This document shows, in pieces, positions 1 to 8,108 of a stretch of 64,000 bases of DNA (position 1 is its first letter; each line of letters begins with the position of its first letter). This stretch comes from Roseovarius lutimaris. GTDB lineage: Bacteria; Pseudomonadota; Alphaproteobacteria; Rhodobacterales; Rhodobacteraceae. Under the pieces are notes generated by a model. It was not told the origin of the DNA. It was given only the letters and a program-made list of their open reading frames with translations, and did no database searches. Both the position numbers and the translations under genes were made by a program. The stretch lies in the NCBI RefSeq assembly GCF_900115165.1, contig NZ_FOVP01000016.1:60617-124616 (forward strand), given 5' to 3'.

Positions 1-677
1 AGGTGATCGAAATCCGAGGACGAGCGTGACGCCTCGATGATATTGCGGTTGCTGAGAACCACGCCCTTGGGCTTGCCGGTCGTCCCCGAGGTGTAAAGCA
101 TCACGCAGATGCTGTCGTAATTCAGCTTCTCGCGCCGCGCCTTGAGATCCTCGATGAATTCGTAATAGGCCGCGCGGCCCTGTTCCTGAATGTCGATGAA
201 CCGGTGCAGCTTGTGGTGGTCGTATTTGCGCAATCCGCGCGGATCGACATAGATCATATGTTCGAGGTGCTCCAGACCGGCCTGCACCTCGATCAGCTTA
301 TCCACCTGCTCCTGATCCTGAACGATGGCAAAGCGCGCGCCGCAATGTTCCATCACATAGGCCATCTCGTCGGCGGCGGCGTCCTGATAAAGCGGTACGG
401 GAATGGCGCCAATCGATTGTGCGGCAACCATGGCCCAATAGAAATACGGGCGGTTGCGGCCGATCACGGCAATAAAATCGCCCTCATTGACGCCAAGATT
501 GATCAGCCCGAGCGCAAGCGCCTCGATCTCTTTTTCGGTTTCGGACCACGTCCAGCTTTGCCAGATGCCGTATTCCTTTTCCCGATAGGCGGGCTTGTCG
601 CCATATTGAGTCGCGTTACGCTGCAACAGCGCCGGAATGGAATCCATTCCGCCGGTCGCCTGAGCCGACTGTGCCAA
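1..677 (-). CDS. AMP-binding acyl-CoA synthetase, 5' part (cut by left edge)
   Basis: About 225 N-terminal residues of an adenylate-forming enzyme are visible; the rest lies beyond the left edge. Near the edge is the AMP-binding P-loop LYTSGTTGKPKG, followed by VVLSNRNI. Upstream are the usual ANL-family N-terminal features, including RNRPYFYWAMVAAQSIGAIPVP. Such enzymes activate a carboxylic acid with ATP and transfer it to CoA; long-chain fatty acyl-CoA ligase (FadD15-like) is the likely type, but the substrate cannot be read. The chosen start is TTG at 677-675 because a strong GGAGG at 689-685 lies the right distance upstream. An in-frame ATG at 647-645 is the alternative, but it has no comparable ribosome site. 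Confidence 0.85.
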   Translation of the reverse strand, partial: MAQSAQATGGMDSIPALLQRNATQYGDKPAYREKEYGIWQSWTWSETEKEIEALALGLINLGVNEGDFIAVIGRNRPYFYWAMVAAQSIGAIPVPLYQDAAADEMAYVMEHCGARFAIVQDQEQVDKLIEVQAGLEHLEHMIYVDPRGLRKYDHHKLHRFIDIQEQGRAAYYEFIEDLKARREKLNYDSICVMLYTSGTTGKPKGVVLSNRNIIEASRSSSDFDH

Positions 678-967
678 ATTCTATCCTCCCATATGTCCGC
701 TCTTCGAACGAACGACCGCCTTGGGGCGATTCTTTCCTCTGCCAAAGGGTGCTTGTTTCATGGTCTGCGTCAACTTTTTCCTGAACATTTCCCAAATCCT
801 ACGAATTGTAACAAGCGTTCCGTTCCGCTTGACATGCCGCGACCTGCGCCGGAGACGTGACCTGTTCGCGCTGGCATCAAGGTCGGGCGATGACCGGCCT
901 CAACAGGTCTTGGACTGAGCCGCCCGGCGTGCTTAGATCAAACGCCAGACAACAAAGGCACAATTAG
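678..967. other. Divergent intergenic region
   Basis: This 290-base gap separates the minus-strand acyl-CoA synthetase from the plus-strand histidine kinase, so it should carry promoters for both. A TTGACA is present on the plus strand at 829-834, but I see no good -10 element 16-18 bases after it. The short ORFs here have no ribosome sites or recognisable sequence, and I do not call them as genes. Confidence 0.5.
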
Positions 968-2875
968 ATGCAGCCAAACGGCGGCCAAACCCAGGAAATG
1001 ACAAGCGCCGGGCTGAACCTTATTCAGCAGGCTCTTACGATCTATGACCGCGATCTGCGGCTGGCGGTCTGTAACCGGCGGTTTCAGGAAATGTTCGACC
1101 TGCCACAGGCGCTTGTCACGCCGGGGGCCGATTTTGCCGACACGATCCGATATCTGGCCAGGCGCGGCGATTATGGCGATGTCGATGATCTGGACAACTT
1201 TGTGAAAACCCGCGTCGAACAGGCAAGCGCGTTTGAGCCCCACTATATGGAACGCACCCGCGCCAATGGCCGCACTATCAGTGTCGAAGGCTCGCCCCTG
1301 CCACAGGGCGGGTGGGTGACTGTCTATACCGATATCAGCCGCGCCAAACAGCAAGAGGCGCTGTTGCGCGGGCGCTCAGAGGAATTGTCGGATCAGCTTT
1401 TGACCTATTCCGAAGAACTGGCCGCCACCAACCGCCAGCTGGAGGCGACAGTGACCGCGCTTGAGGAGGCCAAGCGCCAGATCACCGAGGCCGAGGCGCG
1501 CGCGCGCCTCACCGCCGAGATGATGCCGGCCCATATCGCGCATGTCGACCCGGACCGCTGTTATACCTATTCCAACCGCCGCCTGACCTCGGTGATGCCC
1601 GGATCAAAACCCGAGATCATCGGCATGCATGCCGCCGAGGTTCTCGGGACACAGCCCTGGTCGGTGATCGGGCCGCAGCTTGACAAGGCCTATGCAGGCA
1701 CGCCGTCGGTGTTCGAATTCACCCACGAGCCAAGTTCGCGCCGCATTCGGGTCGCCCTGACGCCCGATCAAAGTACCGGCGGGGTTTATATCCTTTCAAT
1801 GGATATCACCGAGGAAACTCAGACCCGCGCCGCGTTGCAACAAACCCGGCGACGCGAAATGGCGGCGCAGCTGACTCGCGGGCTTGCGCATGATTTCTCG
1901 AACCTGCTGACGATTATCCTTGGCATGCAATCGCGGCTTGGGCGGATGGGCCTACCGGCGCAGGCGGATGAGCTGATCAATGCCACGCTGGCGGCGGCGC
2001 GCCGCGGTGGCGGGCTTTTGAACCGGATCGCCGATATGACCGGGCGCCGCGACCACGAACCGGTGCCGACCGACCTGACGGCCTTTCTGGGGGATCTGGA
2101 AACGCTGGCGCGCTCGGCATTGCCTGCGGGTATCACGCTTGAGATCGACAATCAGGGGGCCAGCGACCGCTATCTTCTGGATGCCGGAATGTTGCAGGAT
2201 TCGCTGTTGAACCTGTTGCTCAATGCGCGCGATGCCTGCGGCAGCCGTGGCGCGATCACCCTGACCGCAGCGCCGTTGCAGGACACATGGCTTGAATTTG
2301 CGGTCACCGATACCGGCCCCGGCTTTACCCCCGAGGCGCTTGTGCATGCGCTTGATCCGTTCTTTACCACCAAGGGCGGCGAAGGCTCGGGGCTGGGGCT
2401 TCCGATGGTTTATGACATGACCAAGCTTGCCGGCGGGCGCATCACCCTTGGCAACACCGATACGGGCGGGCGGGTCGCGCTAAGCCTGCCACTGCGCCCC
2501 GCCGGGGCGGCACGTCCGCCGGGTCTTGTGCTATTGGTCGAGGACAGCCCCGATTTGCGCAGCACCCTGCGCGACATGCTGCGCAGCGCCGGCCATAGCG
2601 TGATCGAGGCCACAAGCGTGGATGAGGCCGCCGCGCTTATGACCGAACTGTCCGAGATTTCCGCGGTGCTCTGTGATATCGTGCTTGAGGGGGATAAGAC
2701 CGGGCTTGATCTTGCCGCCCTGCCGCGCCGCGCGACTTGCCCGCTTGTCCTCATGACCTCTTTGCCGCCCGACGATCCGCTGCACCGTGCGGCCGCAAGC
2801 GCGGCCCCCGTCCTGCGCAAACCCTTCACCGCGACCCAGCTTGACGCGGCCCTCAACACCGGAGAGACGCCATGA
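968..2875 (+). CDS. PAS-domain hybrid sensor histidine kinase
   Basis: This is a 635-residue soluble hybrid kinase with no obvious membrane segment. In order it has a PAS-like domain (about 15-125), a coiled coil (about 130-180, rich in E, L and R), a second PAS-like domain (about 185-290), a dimerisation box with phospho-acceptor His308 in GLAHDFSNLL, and a HATPase domain with N-box NLLLNARDAC, G1 DTGPGF and G2 GSGLGL. A C-terminal receiver follows with Asp570 in CDIVLEG and the conserved Lys in LRKPF. Its ATGA stop/start overlap with the response regulator at 2872 marks them as a cognate pair. With a receiver on the kinase and a second one on the regulator, signalling may be branched or self-inhibited. 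The signal sensed is unknown. Confidence 0.92.
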   Translation: MQPNGGQTQEMTSAGLNLIQQALTIYDRDLRLAVCNRRFQEMFDLPQALVTPGADFADTIRYLARRGDYGDVDDLDNFVKTRVEQASAFEPHYMERTRANGRTISVEGSPLPQGGWVTVYTDISRAKQQEALLRGRSEELSDQLLTYSEELAATNRQLEATVTALEEAKRQITEAEARARLTAEMMPAHIAHVDPDRCYTYSNRRLTSVMPGSKPEIIGMHAAEVLGTQPWSVIGPQLDKAYAGTPSVFEFTHEPSSRRIRVALTPDQSTGGVYILSMDITEETQTRAALQQTRRREMAAQLTRGLAHDFSNLLTIILGMQSRLGRMGLPAQADELINATLAAARRGGGLLNRIADMTGRRDHEPVPTDLTAFLGDLETLARSALPAGITLEIDNQGASDRYLLDAGMLQDSLLNLLLNARDACGSRGAITLTAAPLQDTWLEFAVTDTGPGFTPEALVHALDPFFTTKGGEGSGLGLPMVYDMTKLAGGRITLGNTDTGGRVALSLPLRPAGAARPPGLVLLVEDSPDLRSTLRDMLRSAGHSVIEATSVDEAAALMTELSEISAVLCDIVLEGDKTGLDLAALPRRATCPLVLMTSLPPDDPLHRAAASAAPVLRKPFTATQLDAALNTGETP

Positions 2876-3573
2876 CCGCGCCGCTTGTGACCATTCTGGA
2901 TGACGAACCTGCCATCCGCACCATGCTGGCCGATGCCCTGAACGAGGCCGGGTTTCGCACCATGGCCTTTGGCCGCGCGACCGAATTCGAGGCGGCGCTG
3001 CGATCAACAACGCCGGATGTCTGTCTTGTCGATCTGTCGCTGCCGGACCGCGACGGGCTCACGCTTGTGCATCGCCTCGCGCTTGAACAGGGCGCCACGG
3101 TGATCATCATCTCAGGGCGCGCGCAGGTGCAGGACCGAGTGACCGGGCTGGAACTCGGGGCCGACGACTATATCATCAAACCGTTCGAACCCGCCGAGGT
3201 GGTGGCCCGCATCCGCGCCCGCCTGCGCCGGAGCACGCCCAGCCCGCAAAGCGGCGAGGTGGCGCGCTTCAACGGCTGGGTGGCGCATTTCGATCGCTAT
3301 GTCCTTGAGGATGAAACCGCAACCGAGACACCGTTTTCGCATGCCGAGGGTGAGGTGCTGCGGCTGTTTCTCGAACGCCCCAAGCGGTTGATTTCCCGGC
3401 AGGCGATGCAAGAGGCGCTCGGCGGGGCAGCGAGCGAAAGCTTTGACCGGGCGATGGATGTGCGGATATCGCGGCTGCGCACCAAGCTGCGCGAAGACCC
3501 CAGAAACCCGAGGCTGATCAAGACGATCTATGGCGCGGGCTATATCTTTCTGGGCGATGTGGCCTGGGGATGA
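2872..3573 (+). CDS. OmpR/PhoB-family response regulator
   Basis: This 233-residue protein has an N-terminal receiver with acidic pair Asp10/Asp11, phospho-acceptor Asp54 in CLVDLSLPD, and Lys103 in DDYIIKPFEP. A C-terminal winged helix-turn-helix DNA-binding domain follows (about 140-228), ending in IKTIYGAGYIF, which is typical of OmpR-family regulators. It overlaps the upstream hybrid kinase by 4 nt and the downstream AT-rich gene by 4 nt, so all three are probably translated from one message. The kinase above is its likely phosphodonor. Target genes cannot be deduced. Confidence 0.93.
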   Translation: MTAPLVTILDDEPAIRTMLADALNEAGFRTMAFGRATEFEAALRSTTPDVCLVDLSLPDRDGLTLVHRLALEQGATVIIISGRAQVQDRVTGLELGADDYIIKPFEPAEVVARIRARLRRSTPSPQSGEVARFNGWVAHFDRYVLEDETATETPFSHAEGEVLRLFLERPKRLISRQAMQEALGGAASESFDRAMDVRISRLRTKLREDPRNPRLIKTIYGAGYIFLGDVAWG

Positions 3574-4910
3574 AAATGAAAAGTACCACAATAGAAAAGC
3601 GAATAGGCATAGCATTCGCTGAATGGGTCAAGGCCGTCACATACGCCCCCAAAGATTCACGCAAAACGATGCACTTCGTTCAATCAGGCAAGTTGGCATC
3701 ATTGGAGTTTTTGCCAACAAAAATTCCGCACGACTTAATTACACCAAAAGGCAAAAACGAACTTATAGAGGCGATGCACGCTGGGCTCGAACAAACTCAG
3801 CTAAATGAGAAGATAGAACTCGATACAGCTTACAAATGCCTGCTAGTGGCTTTTCGCAATGAAATTGAAAACGCGCGCAAAACTGGCCAATTTGACGAGG
3901 AAGCTGTCGAGAAGGCATTTCTAAGCGATCTTCGTTCAAAAAAATTCCAATGCAAAACATTCTGTATTCCCATCACCTTTTCTCCCGCTGCGAAGAATAC
4001 AAACTTTTCAGTTGGTCCAATCCGCTTCCAATCAACCGTTGTGTTTTCGGAAAACTACAAAAGCCGCAAGTCTAAATTTTTGTCCCAATCAAATGACGGC
4101 TGGCATTATGCCGCCAACGAATGCTGGGACCACATTTCTTCGTTCGACCATGTCCTGTTGATTGAAATTGAGGGCTTTGAAAAAGATATGGCGTGGCGCG
4201 CCGCACGCGATCTTGCAGAAGCTTTCCTTAATCTGGTTCGCATTTTTTATGGTTTCTACCATAGCCACGAAATTAAAGCAGCAGATGGTAACATTAAGCA
4301 GTTAAATGGGGCCAGTCTGATTTTATCTGAATCCGAGGGATTAGAAATTTCTCTTTCTCGTGACTGGGCAGGGGCAAATATTGACGACGCCCATGTTGCG
4401 CGTTTTTGCAGTGAATTGAATGAAAAGAGAGGCTTTTTTGCCAGTTATCTAAGCTTCCTGCTTTCAGCCGAGCCGATGAATAGTCCTGTCCGCACCAGAT
4501 TGCGCCAAGCAAATGCACTGATTGCACAAGCATATTCCGAGCCACACCTTGACATGAAGCTCGTCCGTATCGTTTCGGCGCTGGAAAAGCTTTCAGGCAT
4601 AACCGGAAAAACTAAATGGAAGGCTCTGGGAAACCGATGCGCCAGCTTTTCTGCGGCCCGCGACTTGGGGCAGAGAGTTAAGATCTATCACTCTGTGAGG
4701 GGAGCTTATTTATGTCGCAACGCCATCGTCCATGACGAGACGCCTCCCAAAAGACATCTTTCACATGCATTTTCGCGCCTAGATAAGCACCTTTCGGCTA
4801 TTTTCTTTGGTTTCATCTATCTTTACGCGAATGTGGCATCTGAAGAGAGTGTTGAAACTACCAAGCATCTTAGAAAAGCGATTGACGCGCGTAATTGCAG
4901 CTGGAGGTGA
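3570..4910 (+). CDS. Unknown protein with HEPN-like C-terminal motif (possible defence RNase)
   Basis: This 446-residue protein matches no family I can name with certainty. Its C-terminal region is helical and contains AYLCRNAIVHDE, with Arg383 and His388 in the R-x4-H spacing of HEPN ribonucleases. The wording resembles the HEPN domain of ApeA-type abortive-infection proteins, and the long N-terminal part (about 130-280) would be an unrelated beta-rich domain as in that family. The gene is visibly more AT-rich than its neighbours, with abrupt changes at about 3575 and 5100, which suggests horizontal acquisition. Its ATG overlaps the response regulator stop; an ATG two codons later is an alternative start. 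The HEPN call rests on one motif and predicted helicity, so it is tentative. Confidence 0.6.
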   Translation: MKMKSTTIEKRIGIAFAEWVKAVTYAPKDSRKTMHFVQSGKLASLEFLPTKIPHDLITPKGKNELIEAMHAGLEQTQLNEKIELDTAYKCLLVAFRNEIENARKTGQFDEEAVEKAFLSDLRSKKFQCKTFCIPITFSPAAKNTNFSVGPIRFQSTVVFSENYKSRKSKFLSQSNDGWHYAANECWDHISSFDHVLLIEIEGFEKDMAWRAARDLAEAFLNLVRIFYGFYHSHEIKAADGNIKQLNGASLILSESEGLEISLSRDWAGANIDDAHVARFCSELNEKRGFFASYLSFLLSAEPMNSPVRTRLRQANALIAQAYSEPHLDMKLVRIVSALEKLSGITGKTKWKALGNRCASFSAARDLGQRVKIYHSVRGAYLCRNAIVHDETPPKRHLSHAFSRLDKHLSAIFFGFIYLYANVASEESVETTKHLRKAIDARNCSWR

Positions 4911-5107
4911 TAGCGAGCTTAGTTTGAGAATTCATGTTTTAGGCCAGAAAATTATCTATGCTTATGTTGCCTTGATCATCATCAACCTCGAGTCCCTTGC
5001 CGCCTACCGCGAAAAGGTCGTCGCGGCACTTGCCATCTATGACGGCAGCGTCGCTTCGATCAGCGAAGCCCCAACGTTCTCGACAGCACGGCTGACAAGC
5101 GGCGCGT

Positions 5108-6307
5108 CTAGGCCGCCCGCGCCGCCGCACCCGCCAGCACCCTGAGGCCGGCCACAAGGTCGGCCTCGTCGGTATCCTCGCCAAAGGCATGGCTGATGCC
5201 GTTGATCGAGGGCACGAACAACATCGCAACCGGCATAAGCCGCGCCAGATTGGTGGCGTCGTGCAGCGCCCCCGATGGCATGGCGCGCCAGCGACCGGGC
5301 ACCTCGGCCTCGGCGCTTTCGCGCAACGCCGCCTGAAGCCGCGCATCCATCGCCACCGGCTCCAGCCCAAGCATCGGGCCGAATGTAACCGTCATCTCCA
5401 TTTCCTGAGCGACCTGCGCGGCCGTGCTCTGGATGATCTCTTCCATGCGGCGCAAACGCTCACTGTCGCCATCGCGCCATTGCATGGAAAACACCGCCCG
5501 CCCCGGCACGATCGAATGCGCATCCGGGTGCAGGCGCACATGGCCGATGGTCCAGACCGTCTGCGGTGTGACCACATTGCGAAATCGGTCGTTGATCAAA
5601 CCGTTGAACCGCGCAAGCGCCTGAAAGGCGTCGCGGCGGCGGTGCATCGGGGTGGTGCCGGCGTGGTTTTGCTCGCCTTCAAAGGTGACCCGCATGTCGC
5701 GGATGCCGACGATATCACTGACCACACCAACCGCCTCTTGCGCCTCGAACAACCAGGGGCCCTGCTCGATATGCATCTCGAGAAAGCCGGTGAACTGGCC
5801 GGGATCGACAAAATCACCCGCCAGATGGGCCATCGCGGCACGCGCCTCGGCAAAGGTGATGCCCTGCGCGTCGGTCTGTTGATCCGCCACATCAAGCGCA
5901 AGGTTGCCGCCCCAGATCGCGCTTCCGGTGGTGACGCCAAAGCGGCCCTCTTCATCCTGAAACGACACCACCGAGATCGCAGGACCGCCCGCCTCTTGCG
6001 CGGCGCGGGCAATTTCAAGCCCGGCAATCACGCCCAAAGCACCATCAAGCCAGCCGCCCTCGGGTTGGCTGTCGCTGTGCGAGCCGATCAACAGCGATGG
6101 CCCCGCCGCAAGCCCAAAGAGGTTGCCCACCGGATCAAACCGCGGCACCAACCCGGCGGCCTGCATCTGCGCGGCCAGCCAATCGCGCGCGGCAATATCG
6201 GGCGCGCCAAAGGCCGGGCGCACCACGCCCTTGCCCACCCCCGCCGCGCCAAATTCGCGCAGGCGGTGCAGATCGGCCAGAAACCTTTCCGGGTTCACGT
6301 CAAGCAT
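5108..6307 (-). CDS. M20-family Zn-dependent amidohydrolase (carbamoylase/allantoate hydrolase type)
   Basis: This 399-residue metallohydrolase belongs to the hydantoinase/N-carbamoyl-amino acid amidohydrolase group of peptidase family M20. Visible metal and catalytic motifs are [18 protein letters not shown], with the metal-binding His and the bridging Asp, and QDEEGRFG with the Glu pair. It also has EMHIEQGP and the dimerisation-domain segment QNHAGTTPM. The start is set at 6307-6305 (MLDVNPERF) because AGGAGG sits directly upstream; a longer frame exists but would cover that ribosome site. Likely substrates are N-carbamoyl amino acids or ureido compounds, so a role in pyrimidine or purine nitrogen salvage is possible. 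The gene faces the DMT transporter across a divergent gap. Confidence 0.85.
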   Translation of the reverse strand: MLDVNPERFLADLHRLREFGAAGVGKGVVRPAFGAPDIAARDWLAAQMQAAGLVPRFDPVGNLFGLAAGPSLLIGSHSDSQPEGGWLDGALGVIAGLEIARAAQEAGGPAISVVSFQDEEGRFGVTTGSAIWGGNLALDVADQQTDAQGITFAEARAAMAHLAGDFVDPGQFTGFLEMHIEQGPWLFEAQEAVGVVSDIVGIRDMRVTFEGEQNHAGTTPMHRRRDAFQALARFNGLINDRFRNVVTPQTVWTIGHVRLHPDAHSIVPGRAVFSMQWRDGDSERLRRMEEIIQSTAAQVAQEMEMTVTFGPMLGLEPVAMDARLQAALRESAEAEVPGRWRAMPSGALHDATNLARLMPVAMLFVPSINGISHAFGEDTDEADLVAGLRVLAGAAARAA

Positions 6308-6534
6308 CAAGAGCCTCCTGAGTTTCATGGGTCAGGGTACAGACCCGCACGGCAGACGCAAAGAGGCGAAAGGTATCATTCATTTGTTGATGCGCCATTT
6401 ATCGCATAGGATTGTACCATTGCTTTTGCGTCGCTGACCAAATCGTGACGCACCGTGTCTGGCCCCTTGCTTGTTTTTGTTTCCCTTCGTGCGATTTACC
6501 AACCAATCCCTTTCCCCTTGTCAGGACCAATACC

Positions 6535-7581
6535 ATGAGCAGCGTCAACACCGATCCGGTCGGAGGCATGTCAAAGGCAGTGTTGGGCGCGATGCTCGTC
6601 TGGCTTGCGGTGATCGTCTATGCCTCGGCGAATTCCATCGTGTCGCTTCTGGCCGATATCGGACGCGAGCACCCCGTCATGGGGCGCAATGCCATCACCC
6701 TGTGCAACCTGCTTTTTCTTGGCTCGTTACTGTCGCTCATTCCGATGGGATTGATGTTCTATAAGGACTGGACCCGAGAGAACCTGCGCAAGCTGACGCG
6801 CCGGGATTGGGGCGTGTTGTCCTTGTCGGCGCTGTTATCCTCGGCGGTGACACCGGCGCTTTTCTTTATCGCGCTGGATTATACGACGGTAACCAATGTG
6901 GTGCTGATCGGGCGGATAGAGCCGCCGCTTTTCCTGCTCACGGCGTTTTTCGTGCTTGGCGAAAAGCTTGACCCATGGGCCTTTGGCGCCGGGCTTATTG
7001 CGCTCTGTGGCGCGCTTGTCATGCTGGTGCTGAATAGCGAGGGCATGTCGTTCGAATTTGGCCGCGGGGAGATCGCGACCGTCTTTGCCACCTTATCTTT
7101 CATCGCCTCGACGATTGTAAGCCGGGTCGGCCTGACCGGCATTCCACTTGGCATTTTCTCGATCTATCGCACCGTGGTGGGCACGATCATCTATTACTTT
7201 CTGGCGATGTACCTTTATGGCGCCCTGCATTTTCAGGATATTTTCGCCTCGATCGTCTGGAAATGGGTGTGGGTCTATGCGGTCATCGTGATCATCATCG
7301 GTCAGTTTTCATGGACACTTGGCCTGAAGTACGCGCGTTCTGGCGACATATCGCTGGCGACCTCGTTTTCACCCGTGGCCGCCCTTGTGATCGCCATGGT
7401 AATGCTGGGCGAAGACCCCGGCCCCGGCCTTGTCCCCGGTGGCGCGATTATCCTGCTTGGCATCGCCATCGGACAATTCGGCCGCCTGCGCCGCCAGAAA
7501 GCAGAACGCCGCGCCGCCGAGGAAATCGACGTAGACGACGCGCTTGAACTTGAAGGGCGGGTCAATTTCAAAGGTGCCTGA
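6535..7581 (+). CDS. DMT-superfamily (EamA) transporter
   Basis: This 348-residue membrane protein appears to have ten hydrophobic segments arranged as two EamA repeats of about five helices each, with glycine-rich junctions and a charged C-terminal tail (about 320-348). The chosen start is ATG 6535, preceded by CAGGA at a suitable distance. The frame stays open upstream to 6412, but that stretch is Cys/Pro-rich and not membrane-like. Members export or import amino acids and other metabolites across the inner membrane; the substrate is unknown. Its divergent placement next to the amidohydrolase could mean shared regulation, but nothing proves it. Confidence 0.85.
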   Translation: MSSVNTDPVGGMSKAVLGAMLVWLAVIVYASANSIVSLLADIGREHPVMGRNAITLCNLLFLGSLLSLIPMGLMFYKDWTRENLRKLTRRDWGVLSLSALLSSAVTPALFFIALDYTTVTNVVLIGRIEPPLFLLTAFFVLGEKLDPWAFGAGLIALCGALVMLVLNSEGMSFEFGRGEIATVFATLSFIASTIVSRVGLTGIPLGIFSIYRTVVGTIIYYFLAMYLYGALHFQDIFASIVWKWVWVYAVIVIIIGQFSWTLGLKYARSGDISLATSFSPVAALVIAMVMLGEDPGPGLVPGGAIILLGIAIGQFGRLRRQKAERRAAEEIDVDDALELEGRVNFKGA

Positions 7582-7628
7582 GCACGATGACCGTCGGACT
7601 GACGTCATATCTGTCTGATTGGGGGAAA

Positions 7629-7703
7629 TGGTGCTGTGAGGGAGGATTGAACTCCCGACCTCGTCATTACCAATGACGCGCTCTACCACTGAGCTACCAC
7701 AGC
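7629..7703 (-). tRNA. tRNA-Thr (GGT anticodon)
   Basis: The minus strand folds into a full cloverleaf. The 7-bp acceptor stem is GCTGTGG/TCACAGC (one G-U pair), the D arm GCTC...GAGC, and the anticodon stem CGTCA/TGACG with loop TTGGTAA (anticodon GGT, reading ACC). The T arm is GGGAG/CTCCC with loop TTCAATC. The discriminator A and CCA end are encoded. The first 5' bases are at 7703 and the CCA ends at 7629. Confidence 0.96.
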
Positions 7704-7732
7704 CTATAAAACCCAGGGCTTAAGAACATACG

Positions 7733-7754
7733 CCCTACTAATACCCTACTAATA
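7733..7754. repeat. Tandem direct repeat, two copies of an 11-mer
   Basis: CCCTACTAATA occurs twice without a gap between the intact and the truncated tRNA-Thr. It may be a slippage product at an old rearrangement junction. Confidence 0.8.
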
Positions 7755-7810
7755 ATTTCCGCGTCCTGCTAACTCAATGTTCAAACACACCAATTTGGAA
7801 TGGACCCACC

Positions 7811-7850
7811 CATTACCAATGACGCGCTCTACCACTGAGCTACAGCAGCA
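7811..7850 (-). pseudogene. Truncated tRNA-Thr remnant
   Basis: On the minus strand this reads as the 5' half of a tRNA: acceptor 5' strand GCTGCTG, an intact D arm, and the anticodon arm up to TTGGTAATG. It then runs into unrelated sequence (GGTGGGTCC...) with no variable loop, T arm or CCA end. Positions 7811-7843 are identical over 33 bases to 7665-7697 in the intact tRNA-Thr. It cannot make a functional tRNA. It looks like a second tRNA-Thr copy that lost its 3' half, or a partial duplication. Confidence 0.85.
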
Positions 7851-7935
7851 CACTGTGGCGGGCTGATTAGCCCCTAATTGCGTGTGGCGCAAGGGGTAAC
7901 TGGACGGTTTTTCATTGCTGCTGTAAAGAAGCGGT

Positions 7936-8103
7936 ATGAGCAAAAAACAATCCCAAAAAACCGACACCAAACAAGCCCAGACCCGTGAAGACAGGCTAAA
8001 ATCGGCATTGAAGGCCAATCTTGCCCGGCGTAAGGCCCAGATGCGCGCCCGCACGGATGATACGCCGGGCGATCGGGTGACCGGGAATGAGGACAAAGGG
8101 TAG
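7936..8103 (+). CDS. Small basic hypothetical protein upstream of murA
   Basis: This 55-residue ORF encodes a very charged, Lys/Arg/Gln-rich protein with no hydrophobic segment, beginning [15 protein letters not shown] and containing a basic amphipathic stretch (about 20-42). It ends 5 nt before the murA ATG, so the two are probably cotranscribed and translation may be coupled. A weak purine-rich site precedes the ATG. The function is unknown. Small proteins of this sort occur in front of murA in related bacteria, which supports its being real; this is from memory, not a search. Confidence 0.65.
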   Translation: MSKKQSQKTDTKQAQTREDRLKSALKANLARRKAQMRARTDDTPGDRVTGNEDKG

Positions 8104-8108
8104 AGCAG

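Noticed and set aside
204..860. Plus-strand 218-codon open frame at the left edge
   Set aside because: It is antisense to the acyl-CoA synthetase, which has clear family motifs; the frame is open because of high G+C.
721..918. 65-codon ORF in the gap before the histidine kinase
   Set aside because: It has no ribosome site and no recognisable composition, and lies in a probable promoter region.
5189..6409. 406-codon open frame antisense to the amidohydrolase
   Set aside because: Its length matches the hydrolase only because it mirrors it. The His/Arg-rich translation has no family motif, while the minus strand has intact M20 motifs.
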